A stretch of DNA of 64,000 nucleotides from Mesorhizobium_B sp963522145. Its GTDB lineage: Bacteria > Pseudomonadota > Alphaproteobacteria > Rhizobiales > Rhizobiaceae. Of the stretch, positions 1 to 11,568 are shown one piece after another. The translations under genes were made by a program, and so were the position numbers. Position 1 is the first letter of the stretch. The number at the start of each line of letters is the position of its first letter. A model generated the notes under the pieces. The model ran no database searches. It was not told where the DNA came from and saw nothing but the letters and a program-made list of their open reading frames with translations. The DNA lies in assembly GCA_963522145.1 (NCBI GenBank), contig CAUQXI010000002.1, positions 1-64,000 of the forward strand, written 5' to 3'.

Positions 1-571
1 CGCGCTCCTCCTCCGTGGTCGGGTTGAAGGGCGAGGGCTCGGCCTTGAGCGGGCTCGACTTCACCTCGTCCACCGTGATGCCGAGCTTTTCCAGCGTGCC
101 CGAAACGTTCGGGATTTGCACGAGCACGCCGATGGAGCCCACGATGGAGGACTGGCGCGCCACGATCTGGTCGCTCGCGGTTGCGATCATATAGCCGGCG
201 GATGCCGCGAGCGTGCCGACCTGCGCCACAACGGGTTTCGTTTTCGCGAGCTTGCGCACCGCCTCATAGATCGCTTCGCCGCCTGCGGTCGTGCCGCCGG
301 GCGAGTCGATGGCGAGGATCACGCCCTTCACGCGCGCCGATTTAGCGAGCGTGTCGAGCCGCTCCAGAAGTTCCTCATCCTCCGTGATCGTGCCCTCGAT
401 CCGCACCTTGGCGACGTGGTCGACGGCGCTGCCGCCCAGGCTTTCACCCCATTTCCAGGCCGACGCGCCGACGATCAGGATCGCTGCGCCGCCGATCGCC
501 ACCAGCCGCCAGAAGGTTAGCTTGCGCCGCAGACGGCGGCGGTCGATCATGGCTTCGGCGGAAAAGGACAT
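1..571 (-). CDS. sppA: Signal peptide peptidase SppA, partial (C-terminus off the left edge)
   Basis: Membrane serine protease of family S49, which degrades cleaved signal peptides. About 190 N-terminal residues are visible. A transmembrane segment lies near residues 17-40. It is followed by the S49 core, including a DSPGG motif and the ASAGYM nucleophile region (Ser), then a KSSPLKAEPSPF stretch that resembles the region carrying the catalytic Lys in short-form SppA. The gene is cut by the window edge, so the C-terminus is unseen. I chose ATG 571; an in-frame ATG at 550 is equally possible, and neither has a strong ribosome site. The gene is divergent from lptC. Confidence 0.88.
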   Translation of the reverse strand, partial: MSFSAEAMIDRRRLRRKLTFWRLVAIGGAAILIVGASAWKWGESLGGSAVDHVAKVRIEGTITEDEELLERLDTLAKSARVKGVILAIDSPGGTTAGGEAIYEAVRKLAKTKPVVAQVGTLAASAGYMIATASDQIVARQSSIVGSIGVLVQIPNVSGTLEKLGITVDEVKSSPLKAEPSPFNPTTEEER

Positions 572-905
572 GGAAGATCTCGCAAGGCTGCTCGGCAGCG
601 TTTCGGCTGTTCATAATGCAGCGGGAAGCAGCCTGCCACCGCTTTCGAAATGGCGGAGGATGGACCGAACAGGCGGGAACATCGCGAACCGGGCGCAAGA
701 CCGCATGCGTCTTCGGCGCGCAGCATCCAAAAATAACCATATTAGGTTGCGACTTCTTTGTAACTTGCTGTTTATGACGGCCTTTCGCAGGCCGACGCCT
801 GTGTTCCCGCCCTCATTGCCGCTTTCCGTCCTGGCTGGTCTTCCCTATGCCTTGCTGCTCCTGTTCCGCCGCGAAGCTTCGCCTTCCTTTGCATGAGGCG
901 GCACG
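572..905. other. Divergent intergenic region sppA/lptC
   Basis: This 334-bp region has no supported gene. It contains a perfect 6-bp hairpin (CGGCCT-TTCGC-AGGCCG, 778-794) without a T tract. A loose promoter-like pair, TTGCGA then TTTATG with about 18 bp between, lies just before it and could serve lptC. Both are weak calls. Confidence 0.3.
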
Positions 906-1616
906 GTGAGCGCTGATGCCCTGTCGATGGCGGATGTGCCGCCAGCTCGCCCCATGGCGTCACGCGCGGAAGCCTTTCAGCGGGCGCAGCGTCATTCGCG
1001 CCTCGTGCGTGTGCTGAAATGGCTTCTGCCCGCATGCGCCCTGATCGTGGCCGGGCTATTCGTGTTCTACTCGTGGCGCTCCGTTCCGGCCGAACTGGTG
1101 GTGGAGGCCGAGAATTCCAGCGTGTCGGATGGTCGCCTGGTGATGTCCAACCCGCAGCTCGACGGCTTCACCAGGACCGGCCAGGCTTATTCCATGATCG
1201 CCTCCCGTGCGACGCAGGCGCTGGGCGACACGAATGTGGTGGAGCTGGACGAGATCAATGCCAAGCTGCCGCTCAACGAGACCTTGTCAGCTGTGGTCAA
1301 GGCCGCGCGCGGCACCTATGACCGCATCGCCAACAGGCTCGTGATCAATGGCGGCCCGACCAGTGCCGGGGTCAGCATCGAAGCGAGCGACGGAACCAAA
1401 GCCGAAATGCAGAACGTCTCGGTCGACATCGGCGAAAGCCTGTTCCAGGCCACCGGATCCGTGTCGATCGAGCGCGGCGACACGGCGATTTCGGCTGAAA
1501 CCCTTGCGGTCAGCGAGGGCGGCAAGCTACTCATCTTCGAGAAGCAAGTCCGGATGACGATCCAGCCCGGCCGTGGGGATGCGGCAAACAACGGAGACGG
1601 CAATGCGAACCTTTGA
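906..1616 (+). CDS. lptC: LPS export system protein LptC
   Basis: Inner-membrane-anchored periplasmic part of the Lpt bridge that carries lipopolysaccharide from the LptB2FG transporter to LptA. The 236-residue protein has a cytoplasmic N-terminus, one transmembrane segment at about residues 38-58 (WLLPACALIVAGLFVFYSW) and a periplasmic beta-jellyroll. Start is GTG 906, preceded by GAGGCGG. Its end overlaps the probable lptA start by 14 bases, and lptB follows, so lptC-lptA-lptB form an operon. Low sequence conservation is normal for LptC; the identification leans on architecture plus neighbours. Confidence 0.88.
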   Translation: MSADALSMADVPPARPMASRAEAFQRAQRHSRLVRVLKWLLPACALIVAGLFVFYSWRSVPAELVVEAENSSVSDGRLVMSNPQLDGFTRTGQAYSMIASRATQALGDTNVVELDEINAKLPLNETLSAVVKAARGTYDRIANRLVINGGPTSAGVSIEASDGTKAEMQNVSVDIGESLFQATGSVSIERGDTAISAETLAVSEGGKLLIFEKQVRMTIQPGRGDAANNGDGNANL

Positions 1617-2220
1617 GCTTTTCGGCGCGCGCTCGCATGCCGCAGCAGTTCTGATCGGTGGGGCTGCGCTGCTTGCGGGCCTGGGTGCCGCGGCGCATGC
1701 CCAGAACAGCGGCAGTGCCCAGATGAGCCGGCTCCAGCTTTCGGGCAAGGAACCGATCCAGATCGAGAGCGACAAGCTCGAAGTGCGCCAGAACGAGAAC
1801 ATGGCGATCTTCTCCGGCAATGTGAGCGCGACGCAGGGCAAGTCGCTGCTGAAAGCCGGCCAGATGAAGGTGTTCTACGCCAAGGATCCCAAGGCCGACA
1901 CCAAGGAAGGCGGAACCAGCGCGGCCGGCATGGGCTCGTCGGGCATCGACCGGCTGGAAGTTGACGGCAAGGTTTACCTCAAATCCGATACCCAGGTCGC
2001 CACGGGCGACACCGGCGTCTTCGACATGAAATCCGAGGTGCTGGTTCTGTCCGGCGGACAGGTGGTGCTGTCGGACGGCGACAATGTGCTGATGGGCTGC
2101 AAGCTCACCGTGCAGATGCGCTCGGGCCAGGCTCAGGTGGAAGGCTGCAACAAGGGCGGATCGGGTGGCCGCGTGATCATGTCGATCACGCCCGATGGGT
2201 CAAGCAGCAGCTCAAACTGA
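1603..2220 (+). CDS. lptA: LPS transport periplasmic protein LptA (OstA-like)
   Basis: Periplasmic bridge protein that passes LPS between LptC and the outer-membrane LptD. I start it at ATG 1603, inside the lptC end, because GGAGA lies 8 bases upstream and the resulting 205-residue protein begins with a normal signal peptide ending ...AAAHA-Q. The OstA/LptA domain follows (about residues 45-180), including the characteristic motif around MAIFSGNVSATQGKSLLKAG. A longer frame opens at 1573 but would bury the signal peptide. The Ser/Gly-rich tail is probably disordered. Confidence 0.9.
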   Translation: MRTFELFGARSHAAAVLIGGAALLAGLGAAAHAQNSGSAQMSRLQLSGKEPIQIESDKLEVRQNENMAIFSGNVSATQGKSLLKAGQMKVFYAKDPKADTKEGGTSAAGMGSSGIDRLEVDGKVYLKSDTQVATGDTGVFDMKSEVLVLSGGQVVLSDGDNVLMGCKLTVQMRSGQAQVEGCNKGGSGGRVIMSITPDGSSSSSN

Positions 2221-2228
2221 GTTTTCGC

Positions 2229-3044
2229 ATGGCGTCCACACCCGCGGATGGCGGCTCGGCCGGGCCGGCTTCCGCGTCCAAGCCATCGGTGTCGCCGGCC
2301 GCCGCGCCGCGTCGTGCGCCCACCGGCACGCTGATCGCGCGCGGGCTGACCAAGAGCTACAAGGGCCGTCAGGTGGTGAGCGGCGTGTCCTTCGGCGTGC
2401 GCGCTGGCGAGGCGGTAGGGCTGCTCGGCCCCAACGGCGCGGGCAAGACCACCTGCTTCTACATGGTCACTGGCCTCGTCCCCTCTGATCGCGGCACGAT
2501 CGAGATCGACGGCTTCGATGTGTCTGCCATGCCCATGTATCGCCGGGCACGGCTCGGCATCGGCTATCTGCCGCAGGAAGCCTCGATCTTCCGGGGCCTT
2601 TCGGTCGAGGACAATATCCGCGCCACCCTGGAAGTGGTGGAAAAAAGCCGCAAGGAGCGCGAGCACAGGCTCGATGAGCTGCTCGACGAGTTCGGCATCA
2701 CCCATCTGCGCAAGAGCGCCGCGATCTCGCTTTCGGGCGGCGAACGCCGGCGGCTTGAGATCGCCCGCGCGCTGGCCAGCCGCCCGCACTACATGCTGCT
2801 CGACGAGCCGTTCGCCGGCATCGATCCGATCGCCGTGATCGACATCCAGAATCTCGTGCGCCATCTGAAGAAGCGCGGCATCGGTGTGCTGATCACCGAT
2901 CACAATGTGCGCGAAACGCTCGGGCTGATCGATCGCGCCTATATCATCCATGCCGGCGAGGTTCTGACCCACGGGCATCCCGACGAGATCGTCGCCAACC
3001 CGGATGTGCGGCGCCTTTACCTTGGCGAGGGTTTCAGCCTGTAG
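2229..3044 (+). CDS. lptB: LPS export ABC transporter ATP-binding protein LptB
   Basis: Cytoplasmic ATPase that powers LPS extraction by LptFG. All ABC motifs are present: Walker A GPNGAGKTT (residues 67-75), signature LSGGERRR, Walker B LLDEPFAGIDP and the H-loop in TDHNV. The protein has 271 residues, longer than the usual ~240 because of an Ala/Pro/Ser-rich N-terminal extension of about 32 residues. Such extensions are common in rhizobial LptB. It starts 9 bases after lptA and is followed by rpoN, the conserved alphaproteobacterial order. Confidence 0.96.
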   Translation: MASTPADGGSAGPASASKPSVSPAAAPRRAPTGTLIARGLTKSYKGRQVVSGVSFGVRAGEAVGLLGPNGAGKTTCFYMVTGLVPSDRGTIEIDGFDVSAMPMYRRARLGIGYLPQEASIFRGLSVEDNIRATLEVVEKSRKEREHRLDELLDEFGITHLRKSAAISLSGGERRRLEIARALASRPHYMLLDEPFAGIDPIAVIDIQNLVRHLKKRGIGVLITDHNVRETLGLIDRAYIIHAGEVLTHGHPDEIVANPDVRRLYLGEGFSL

Positions 3045-3139
3045 CCTTTACGGCGGCGCGGGTGGCCGTTCGAGCCATCGCATCGGCTTCCGCGAAACTT
3101 CCTCAGGCTGCCTGACGCTGGGAAGAACAACTTCCGTCG

Positions 3140-3169
3140 CTTGACAAGCAAGAGCTGGGCCAGTTTGAT
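3140..3169 (+). promoter_or_regulatory. Possible sigma-70-type promoter for rpoN
   Basis: CTTGAC at 3140-3145 matches the alphaproteobacterial -35 consensus exactly. Seventeen bases further, GTTTGAT (3163-3169) is only a poor match to the CYTATNT -10. It lies about 100 bases before the rpoN start. Low-to-moderate confidence. Confidence 0.35.
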
Positions 3170-3272
3170 GACTGCCGGGCTCCTTGTTCGGAAAGGCCTC
3201 CAGCATCCTGTTCAATTCGGGCTGCCGCGGCCCGGCCGTTTTGCGTTCCCGAGTCGGAGACGAGTTCGCGTC

Positions 3273-4796
3273 ATGTCGCTTGCGACCAAACTTCTTCTGC
3301 GGCAGTCGCAGTCGCTGGTGATGACGCCACAACTGGTGCAGTCGATCCGCCTGCTCCAGTACACCGCGCCGGAGCTTGAGCGCTTCATCGACGAGGAAAT
3401 CGAGAAGAATCCGCTCCTTTCGCGCGCCGAAGCCGATCAGCCGGACGGACGCGACGAAGCCAACCCGCCGGCTCAAACCGGCGGCGACGAGAACGAGGAC
3501 TGGTTCGCTCCTGGAAACGCAAACCTCGATGCGGAGGTGATCGCTTCCCGCCTCGACACCTCGCTCGAGAACGTCTTTCCCGACGATCCCGGCCGGACCG
3601 AGCGTTCCGGTCCCGATCTTTCCCGTCAGTGGAAGGGGCTGGGTGAAAGCAGAGGTAGCGGCGAGCCGCTCGACATGGATGATCTCGCCGCCGGCGCCCC
3701 AAGCCTGCGTGACGTGCTCGCCGAGCAGATCGGCTTCCGCTTCGGCGCCGGTGGGATCAAGCGGGCGATCGCGGAATCGCTTGCCGACGAGATCGACGAG
3801 GCGGGCTACTGCCGCGCCGAGCTGGAAGCGCTTGCCGAGCGGCTTGGCGCGTCGATGGGCGAGGTGGAGACGGTGCTGCGCGAGTGCCAGACTTTCGAGC
3901 CGGCCGGGATCTTCGCCCGCGATCTGGCGGAATGCCTCGAAATCCAGCTCCGGCGGAAGAACCGCTTCGATCCCGCCATGGCAGCGCTGCTCAAGCGTCT
4001 CGATCTTCTCGCCAAACGTGATTTCACCACGCTTCGCCGTCTGTGCGGCGTGGACGAGGCGGACCTCTTGGACATGCTGGCCGAGATTCGGGCGCTCGAC
4101 CCTCGACCCGGCTGGGCCTTTGCGGGCGGTCACGCTGATCCGGTGGTGGCAGATGTGGAGGTGCGCGCCCAGTCGGACGGCTCGTGGGCGGTGGAACTGA
4201 ACCCCGAAACGCTGCCGCGCCTGCTTGTCGATCAATCCTATTACGCCACGGTCAGCCGCGCGGCGCTGGAGCCGGACGAGCGCGCCTTCATGTCGTCCTG
4301 CCTTCAGAGCGCCAACTGGCTCGCCCGCAGCCTCGACCAGCGCGCGAGGACGATCCTCAAGGTGGCGACCGAGATCGTCCGGCGCCAGGACGGCTTCCTT
4401 GCGCACGGGGTGCGGCATTTGAAGCCGCTCAACCTGCGCACCGTCGCGGATGCCATCGGCATGCACGAATCGACGGTCAGCCGGGTGACGACCAACAAAT
4501 ACATGCTCACGCCGCGCGGGGTGTTCGAGCTGCGCTTCTTCTTCTCCGTCGCGATTCCCGCAGCACAAGGATCGGATTCGCATTCCGCGCTTGCGGTGCA
4601 GGACCGCATCCGGCAACTTATTGCCGAGGAAAGGCCGGCGGACGTCCTGTCGGACGATGCGATCGTGGTGGCGCTCAAGAAGAACGGCGTCGAGATCGCG
4701 CGGCGCACGGTCGCCAAATATCGCGAAGGCCTCAACATCCCGTCTTCCGTCGAGCGCCGCCGCGAAAAGCGCGCGCTAGCCGGTGCCGGGCGGTGA
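3273..4796 (+). CDS. rpoN: RNA polymerase sigma-54 factor RpoN
   Basis: Alternative sigma factor for -24/-12 promoters, dependent on AAA+ enhancer-binding proteins. It controls nitrogen and C4-dicarboxylate genes in rhizobia. The start at ATG 3273 gives the typical N-terminus MSLATKLLLRQSQSLVMTPQ with its Gln/Leu-rich activator-interacting region. A core-binding region follows, then the DNA-binding part with the exact RpoN box ARRTVAKYRE about 25 residues from the C-terminus. Length 507 residues is normal. GGAGA lies 12 bases upstream. An in-frame GTG/ATG further upstream would add 44 atypical residues. Downstream are hpf and ptsN. Confidence 0.97.
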   Translation: MSLATKLLLRQSQSLVMTPQLVQSIRLLQYTAPELERFIDEEIEKNPLLSRAEADQPDGRDEANPPAQTGGDENEDWFAPGNANLDAEVIASRLDTSLENVFPDDPGRTERSGPDLSRQWKGLGESRGSGEPLDMDDLAAGAPSLRDVLAEQIGFRFGAGGIKRAIAESLADEIDEAGYCRAELEALAERLGASMGEVETVLRECQTFEPAGIFARDLAECLEIQLRRKNRFDPAMAALLKRLDLLAKRDFTTLRRLCGVDEADLLDMLAEIRALDPRPGWAFAGGHADPVVADVEVRAQSDGSWAVELNPETLPRLLVDQSYYATVSRAALEPDERAFMSSCLQSANWLARSLDQRARTILKVATEIVRRQDGFLAHGVRHLKPLNLRTVADAIGMHESTVSRVTTNKYMLTPRGVFELRFFFSVAIPAAQGSDSHSALAVQDRIRQLIAEERPADVLSDDAIVVALKKNGVEIARRTVAKYREGLNIPSSVERRREKRALAGAGR

Positions 4797-4830
4797 GCCC
4801 GGGCGGTAAACAAGGGCGGTCGGCCATTTC

Positions 4831-4859
4831 TTGACAAGGAATCGCGAACTGCCTAGAAG
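4831..4859 (+). promoter_or_regulatory. Strong sigma-70-type promoter for hpf
   Basis: TTGACA (4831-4836) is separated by 17 bases from TAGAAG (4854-4859). It begins 35 bases after the rpoN stop and leaves an untranslated leader of about 150 bases before hpf. This suggests hpf is transcribed independently of rpoN as well as by read-through. Confidence 0.6.
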
Positions 4860-5017
4860 CCCGCGCCATCAGACGCGCCTTCGGCCAACATCGGCCGACG
4901 CCCAACCGAAAGCTTCGTGATGCGGGCCGGAGCGCGATCCGCCCAAGGGTTTTCACCCGTGCAACCGTTCGGCGGCAGCCATCGTTGCCCGAAACACGCT
5001 TTCCCTCAACTGGCGAG

Positions 5018-5641
5018 ATGATGACTGCAATGAACCTGCGCATTTCCGGCAAGCACATGGATATCGGCGACGCGTTCCGCACGCGCATCGAGGAGCGTGT
5101 CGGCGAGGCGCTGAACAAGTATTTCGACGGTGGATCTTCGGGCCATGTCACGGTTTCCAAGTCTACCGTGTCCAAGACCGGTGCGCGCTTCACGGCCGAT
5201 TGCACGCTTCACCTCGACACCGGCCTGACCCTCCAGACCACGGGAACAGGCGCCGATCCCGTGCCTGCCTTTGAGGCGGCGGCGGATCGGCTCGAAAAGC
5301 GCCTGCGCCGCTACAAGCGCCGTTTGAAGTCCCACAGCTCGGGCGCAGTGGACGCGACCGACATCGCGTATCGCGTGGTCGCCTCGCTCGGCGACGAGGA
5401 CGAGGATGAGGACCAGACAGAAGTGCCGGAGGATTATGCGCCGGCGATCGTCGCGGAATCGACGCTTGAGCTTCGCACCATGTCTGTTGCCTCTGCGGTG
5501 ATCGAACTCGACGCCAAGGACAGTCCGGTTCTCGTCTTCCGCAACCCGCAGAGCGGGGGCGTGAACATCGTTTATCGCCGGGCCGACGGCAATATCGGCT
5601 GGATTGACCCGTCCGCTCCCGGCGTGGCAGCGGGCAACTGA
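5018..5641 (+). CDS. hpf: Long-form ribosome hibernation promoting factor
   Basis: Binds the 30S decoding region and, through its C-terminal dimerisation domain, pairs 70S ribosomes into inactive 100S particles during stationary phase or starvation. The N-terminal S30AE domain (about residues 1-105) begins MNLRISGKHMDIGDAFRTRI after a short lead. A C-terminal long-HPF domain is clear from AVIELDAKDSPVLVF and VNIVYRRADGNIGWIDP, joined by an acidic linker. The start is ambiguous among ATG 5018, 5021 and 5030; GGCGAG at 5012-5017 does not settle it. The position between rpoN and ptsN is the classic arrangement. Confidence 0.93.
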   Translation: MMTAMNLRISGKHMDIGDAFRTRIEERVGEALNKYFDGGSSGHVTVSKSTVSKTGARFTADCTLHLDTGLTLQTTGTGADPVPAFEAAADRLEKRLRRYKRRLKSHSSGAVDATDIAYRVVASLGDEDEDEDQTEVPEDYAPAIVAESTLELRTMSVASAVIELDAKDSPVLVFRNPQSGGVNIVYRRADGNIGWIDPSAPGVAAGN

Positions 5642-5805
5642 TCCATCGCGGCCGTGCGGCCGCTCTGCCTTGAGAGCTTCTGGTTGAATCTTGACGCCGG
5701 CAACTGATCCGAGAACTCTATGGGAACCGTGTGTTTCCCGCTGCGGCGGGGAACAGCGCCCCGGTTCTTTCGCTTCGGAAACGCGGCCCGCGCAAAGGAC
5801 GTCCC

Positions 5806-6270
5806 ATGGATCTGAGTGATCTGATCGAGGTGCCCGCGATTCTGCCGGCGCTGAAGGCGAATTCCAAGAAGCACCTGCTTCAGCTGATGGCAGAGCGCGC
5901 AGCGGCGTCCGCCGGCCTGTCCGAGCGAGAAGTGTTCGAAACGGTGCTTCAGCGCGAGAAGCTGGGCTCGACGGGCGTGGGCAACGGCATCGCCATCCCC
6001 CATGGCAAGCTTTCCGGCATCAAGCGCATCCAGGGGGTGTTCGCGCGCCTGCAGACGCCGGTCGATTTCGAGGCGTTGGACGATCAGCCGGTGGATCTCG
6101 TCTTCATGCTGCTCGCGCCGGAAGGGGCGGGCGCGGATCACCTCAAGGCGCTGTCTCGCATCGCCCGCGTGCTGCGCGATCCTCAGACCACGGCCAAAAT
6201 CCGCGGCACCAGCGATGCCGCTGCCATCCACGCACTGCTGGTGGACGCGCCAGCATCAAACGCCGCCTGA
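5806..6270 (+). CDS. ptsN: Nitrogen-PTS EIIA component PtsN
   Basis: Phosphorylatable regulator at the end of the PtsP-NPr relay. It does not carry sugar but adjusts potassium and nitrogen functions by protein contacts. The protein has 154 residues with the phospho-accepting histidine in GNGIAIPHGK (His66). Start ATG 5806 is preceded by AAGGA with a 6-base spacer; the frame is open further upstream but without a comparable site. It lies 164 bases after hpf and converges on mutS. Confidence 0.95.
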   Translation: MDLSDLIEVPAILPALKANSKKHLLQLMAERAAASAGLSEREVFETVLQREKLGSTGVGNGIAIPHGKLSGIKRIQGVFARLQTPVDFEALDDQPVDLVFMLLAPEGAGADHLKALSRIARVLRDPQTTAKIRGTSDAAAIHALLVDAPASNAA

Positions 6271-6276
6271 CGGGCG

Positions 6277-6290
6277 GCTGACGCGTCAGC
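6277..6290. repeat. 14-bp perfect palindrome between ptsN and mutS ends
   Basis: GCTGACGCGTCAGC is a perfect palindrome spanning the mutS stop codon and the 15-bp gap after ptsN. There is no T tract, so it is not a typical terminator, though it is the only symmetrical element between these convergent genes. Confidence 0.5.
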
Positions 6291-9033
6291 TCCCGGCTTT
6301 CCGCACGTCCTTCGCCATCGCCTTCAACCGGTAAAGCGCGTCGAGGGCCTCACGCGGGCTCATCTCGTCGCATTCGAGCGCAACAATCGCCTCCGCCAGT
6401 TCGTTCTTTTCCGGAGCGGAAGCGGGAGCGGCCGGCTTTGCCATGGCCTGGAACAGCGGCAGGTCGTTCACGAGCCGCGCCTTGGCGCCAGACGCTTCGC
6501 CTGCCTCGAGCTTGGCCAGCACCTCGCGTGCCCGGCGCACCACGCTCGGGGGCAGCCCGGCGAGCCGCGCGACCTGCACGCCATAGGACCGGTCCGCGGC
6601 TCCCTTCGCCACCTCGTGCAAAAACACCACCTCGCCCTCCCACTCCTTCACCCGCATGGTGGCGTTGGAAAGGCGGTCGAGCTTTGCGGCAAGCGCCGTC
6701 AGCTCATGGAAATGCGTGGCGAAGATCGCGCGGCAGCGGTTCTTCTCGTGCAGGTGCTCGACCGTGCCCCAGGCGATGGACAGCCCGTCAAAGGTCGCCG
6801 TGCCGCGCCCGATCTCGTCGAGGATCACGAGCGCGCGGGGGCCCGCACCGTGGAGGATGGCGGCCGTCTCCACCATCTCCACCATGAAGGTGGAGCGCCC
6901 GCGCGCCAGATCGTCGGATGCGCCGACGCGGGAAAACAGACGGTCGACCACGCCGATATGCGCGCTCGTCGCGGGCACGTGGCTGCCTGCCTGGGCGAGG
7001 ATCGCGATCAGCGCGTTCTGACGCAGGAAGGTGGACTTGCCGCCCATGTTCGGCCCGGTCAAAAGCCAGATCGCGCCATGTTTCGTGTTTTCGGGCGGAG
7101 ACAGGTCGCAGTTGTTCGCCACGAAGCCCGTGCCGCTGCCCGCGCGCTTGAGCGCGCTCTCGACCACCGGATGTCGCCCGCCCTCCACGTGGAAGGCGAG
7201 GCTGTCGTCCACGCGCGGTCGGCACCAGTCCTCCTGCTCCGCGAGGTTCGCGAGCGCTGCCGAAACATCCAGCACGGCAAGAGCGCGCGCCGCAGCAAGC
7301 AGGCTTTCGGCATTCTCCACCGCCTCTTTCGCCAGCCGGTCGAAGATCGCGAGTTCGAGAGCCAGCGCGCGTTCCCCCGCCTCGCCGATCCGCCCTTCCA
7401 GTTCGGCGAGTTCAGTGGTGGTGAAGCGCATCGCGTTCACCATGGTCTGGCGGTGGATGAATTTCGCTCGCGCCTCGTCGCTGCCCGTCAGCGCCGTGGC
7501 GTTGCTGGCAGTCACCTCCACGAAGAAGCCTAGAACATTGTTGTGCCGGATTTTCAGACCGCGCACGCCGGTTTCCTGAACGAGCCGCCGCTCGAGTTCG
7601 GCGATCACGCGGCGTGACTGGTCGCGAAGCGCGCGCGCCTCGTCGAGTTCGGTCGAGAAATTTTCGCGGACGAAGCCGCCATTGCTTTTGAGAAGCGGCA
7701 GCTCGTTGCCGAGCGCAGCGTGGAGAAAGGCGTGGAACGCGCGCGGCAGGCTGGCGAGCCCTTCTCGTGCCGCCTCCAGCTCCTCAGGTAATTCCTGGCC
7801 GGCCAACAGTTCGAGCGCCTGCTCCGCCGCGTCGAGCTCCGCGCGCAGCGCGCCGAGATCACGCGGCGACCCCCGGTTGAGCGAAATGCGCGACAAGGCG
7901 CGCGGAAGGTCTGGCGAGCCTTTCAGCACGCCGCGCAGCGCGGCGGCGAGCCGTGCATCCTCCCGCAAAGCCGAAACCGCGTCGAGCCGCGCATTGATGC
8001 GAACCGGGTCCGTCAAGGGGGCTGTCAGCCGCTCGCACAGCAGCCGCGAGCCCGCGCCCGTGACGCAACGGTCCACCGCGCCAAACAGCGAGCCCTCCCG
8101 CGTGCCGCCGGTGGTGCGCAGAAGCTCGAGGCTCGAACGGGTTGCGGCATCGATGAACAGCGTCGTGCCCGCTTCGTCGCGCACCAGCACTTCGAGCGCG
8201 GGCCGCTCGTTGACCTGCGTCTTTTCCACATAGGCGATGATGCCGGCCACGGCCGAGAGCTCGGCCCGGTTGAACTGGCCGAAGCTGTCCGTTGTCGCGA
8301 CGCGAAAGAAGCGCGCGATGCGGTCGGGTGCCGTGGCCGAATCGAACAGGCTCGGCGGCAGCGGGTGGACGGTGCGCCCGAGCATGTCGAGCGTGGGGCG
8401 CAAGGCCGGGTCACCCGACACCGTGTCCGACAGGATCACCTCGCGCGGGGCGATCCGCATGACGTCGGAAAGCAGCCGGTCCGGCTCGCTCGCGCCCACC
8501 CGGAAGGAGCCGGTGGAAATGTCGATCCAGGCAAGTCCCAGCCCTGCCTCGCCCTTCACGCGGCCCACGCTCAAAAGGAAGTTCGGCTCGCCCGGCTGGA
8601 GCAGCCTGTCCTCGGTCAGTGTGCCGGGCGTGACGAGCCGCACCACATCGCGCCGCACCACGGATTTCGAGCCGCGCTTCCGGGCTTCCGCCGGATCCTC
8701 GATCTGCTCGCAGACCGCGACCCGATGGCCGAGCGCGATCAGCCGCGCGAGATACTCGTCCGAGGCATGGATCGGCACGCCGCACATGGGGATTTCGGAC
8801 CCCAGATGCTTGCCGCGCTTGGTCAGCGCAATGTTGAGCGCCGCCGCCGCCACTTCCGCATCCGCGAAGAACAGCTCGTAGAAATCCCCCATGCGGTAGA
8901 ACAGCAGGCAGTCGGGATGCGCGGCCTTGATCGCGAGGAATTGTTCCATCATCGGCGTGACCGCCAAAGGCGCATCCGTGTCATTCGGCGGGGCGGGCCG
9001 GATGTTCATTGGTGTATCTCGCGCATCGGTCAT
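6286..9033 (-). CDS. mutS: DNA mismatch repair protein MutS
   Basis: Recognises mismatches and small loops and starts repair with MutL. The 915-residue protein carries the mismatch-contacting GDFYELFF motif near the N-terminus, Walker A GPNMGGKST, and the DEIGRGTATFDG motif of the ATPase domain. I selected ATG 9033. The frame extends to 9096, only 5 bp from the first possible maeB codon, which would leave no promoter space; ATG 9009 is another option. Divergent from maeB, convergent with ptsN. Confidence 0.96.
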   Translation of the reverse strand: MTDARDTPMNIRPAPPNDTDAPLAVTPMMEQFLAIKAAHPDCLLFYRMGDFYELFFADAEVAAAALNIALTKRGKHLGSEIPMCGVPIHASDEYLARLIALGHRVAVCEQIEDPAEARKRGSKSVVRRDVVRLVTPGTLTEDRLLQPGEPNFLLSVGRVKGEAGLGLAWIDISTGSFRVGASEPDRLLSDVMRIAPREVILSDTVSGDPALRPTLDMLGRTVHPLPPSLFDSATAPDRIARFFRVATTDSFGQFNRAELSAVAGIIAYVEKTQVNERPALEVLVRDEAGTTLFIDAATRSSLELLRTTGGTREGSLFGAVDRCVTGAGSRLLCERLTAPLTDPVRINARLDAVSALREDARLAAALRGVLKGSPDLPRALSRISLNRGSPRDLGALRAELDAAEQALELLAGQELPEELEAAREGLASLPRAFHAFLHAALGNELPLLKSNGGFVRENFSTELDEARALRDQSRRVIAELERRLVQETGVRGLKIRHNNVLGFFVEVTASNATALTGSDEARAKFIHRQTMVNAMRFTTTELAELEGRIGEAGERALALELAIFDRLAKEAVENAESLLAAARALAVLDVSAALANLAEQEDWCRPRVDDSLAFHVEGGRHPVVESALKRAGSGTGFVANNCDLSPPENTKHGAIWLLTGPNMGGKSTFLRQNALIAILAQAGSHVPATSAHIGVVDRLFSRVGASDDLARGRSTFMVEMVETAAILHGAGPRALVILDEIGRGTATFDGLSIAWGTVEHLHEKNRCRAIFATHFHELTALAAKLDRLSNATMRVKEWEGEVVFLHEVAKGAADRSYGVQVARLAGLPPSVVRRAREVLAKLEAGEASGAKARLVNDLPLFQAMAKPAAPASAPEKNELAEAIVALECDEMSPREALDALYRLKAMAKDVRKAGS

Positions 9034-9116
9034 GGCGGCGGGGCCGGTGAATGTGTAGCGTGAATCCCGAGGGCTTCGCAAAGAAGCGGGGATCATAAAG
9101 GGTGGATAGTTCGGGA

Positions 9117-11408
<2,292 letters not shown>

Positions 11409-11568
11409 GGGATCGGACATTTACGGTGGATGCCCTCAGGCCCTGTATGAGCGTTATGCGGAACGCCACCTAATCCTCCACCTTGCAGAACTCGGCTCCC
11501 GCTATTCCAGCCGTCTGTGCCTTCAGGTCAAAGACGATCCCAAAAATTGGCTTGCGCACGATCCATGA

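Noticed and set aside
3048..4616. Long open frame on the minus strand opposite rpoN
   Set aside because: GC-rich antisense shadow; rpoN on the plus strand has full family motifs.
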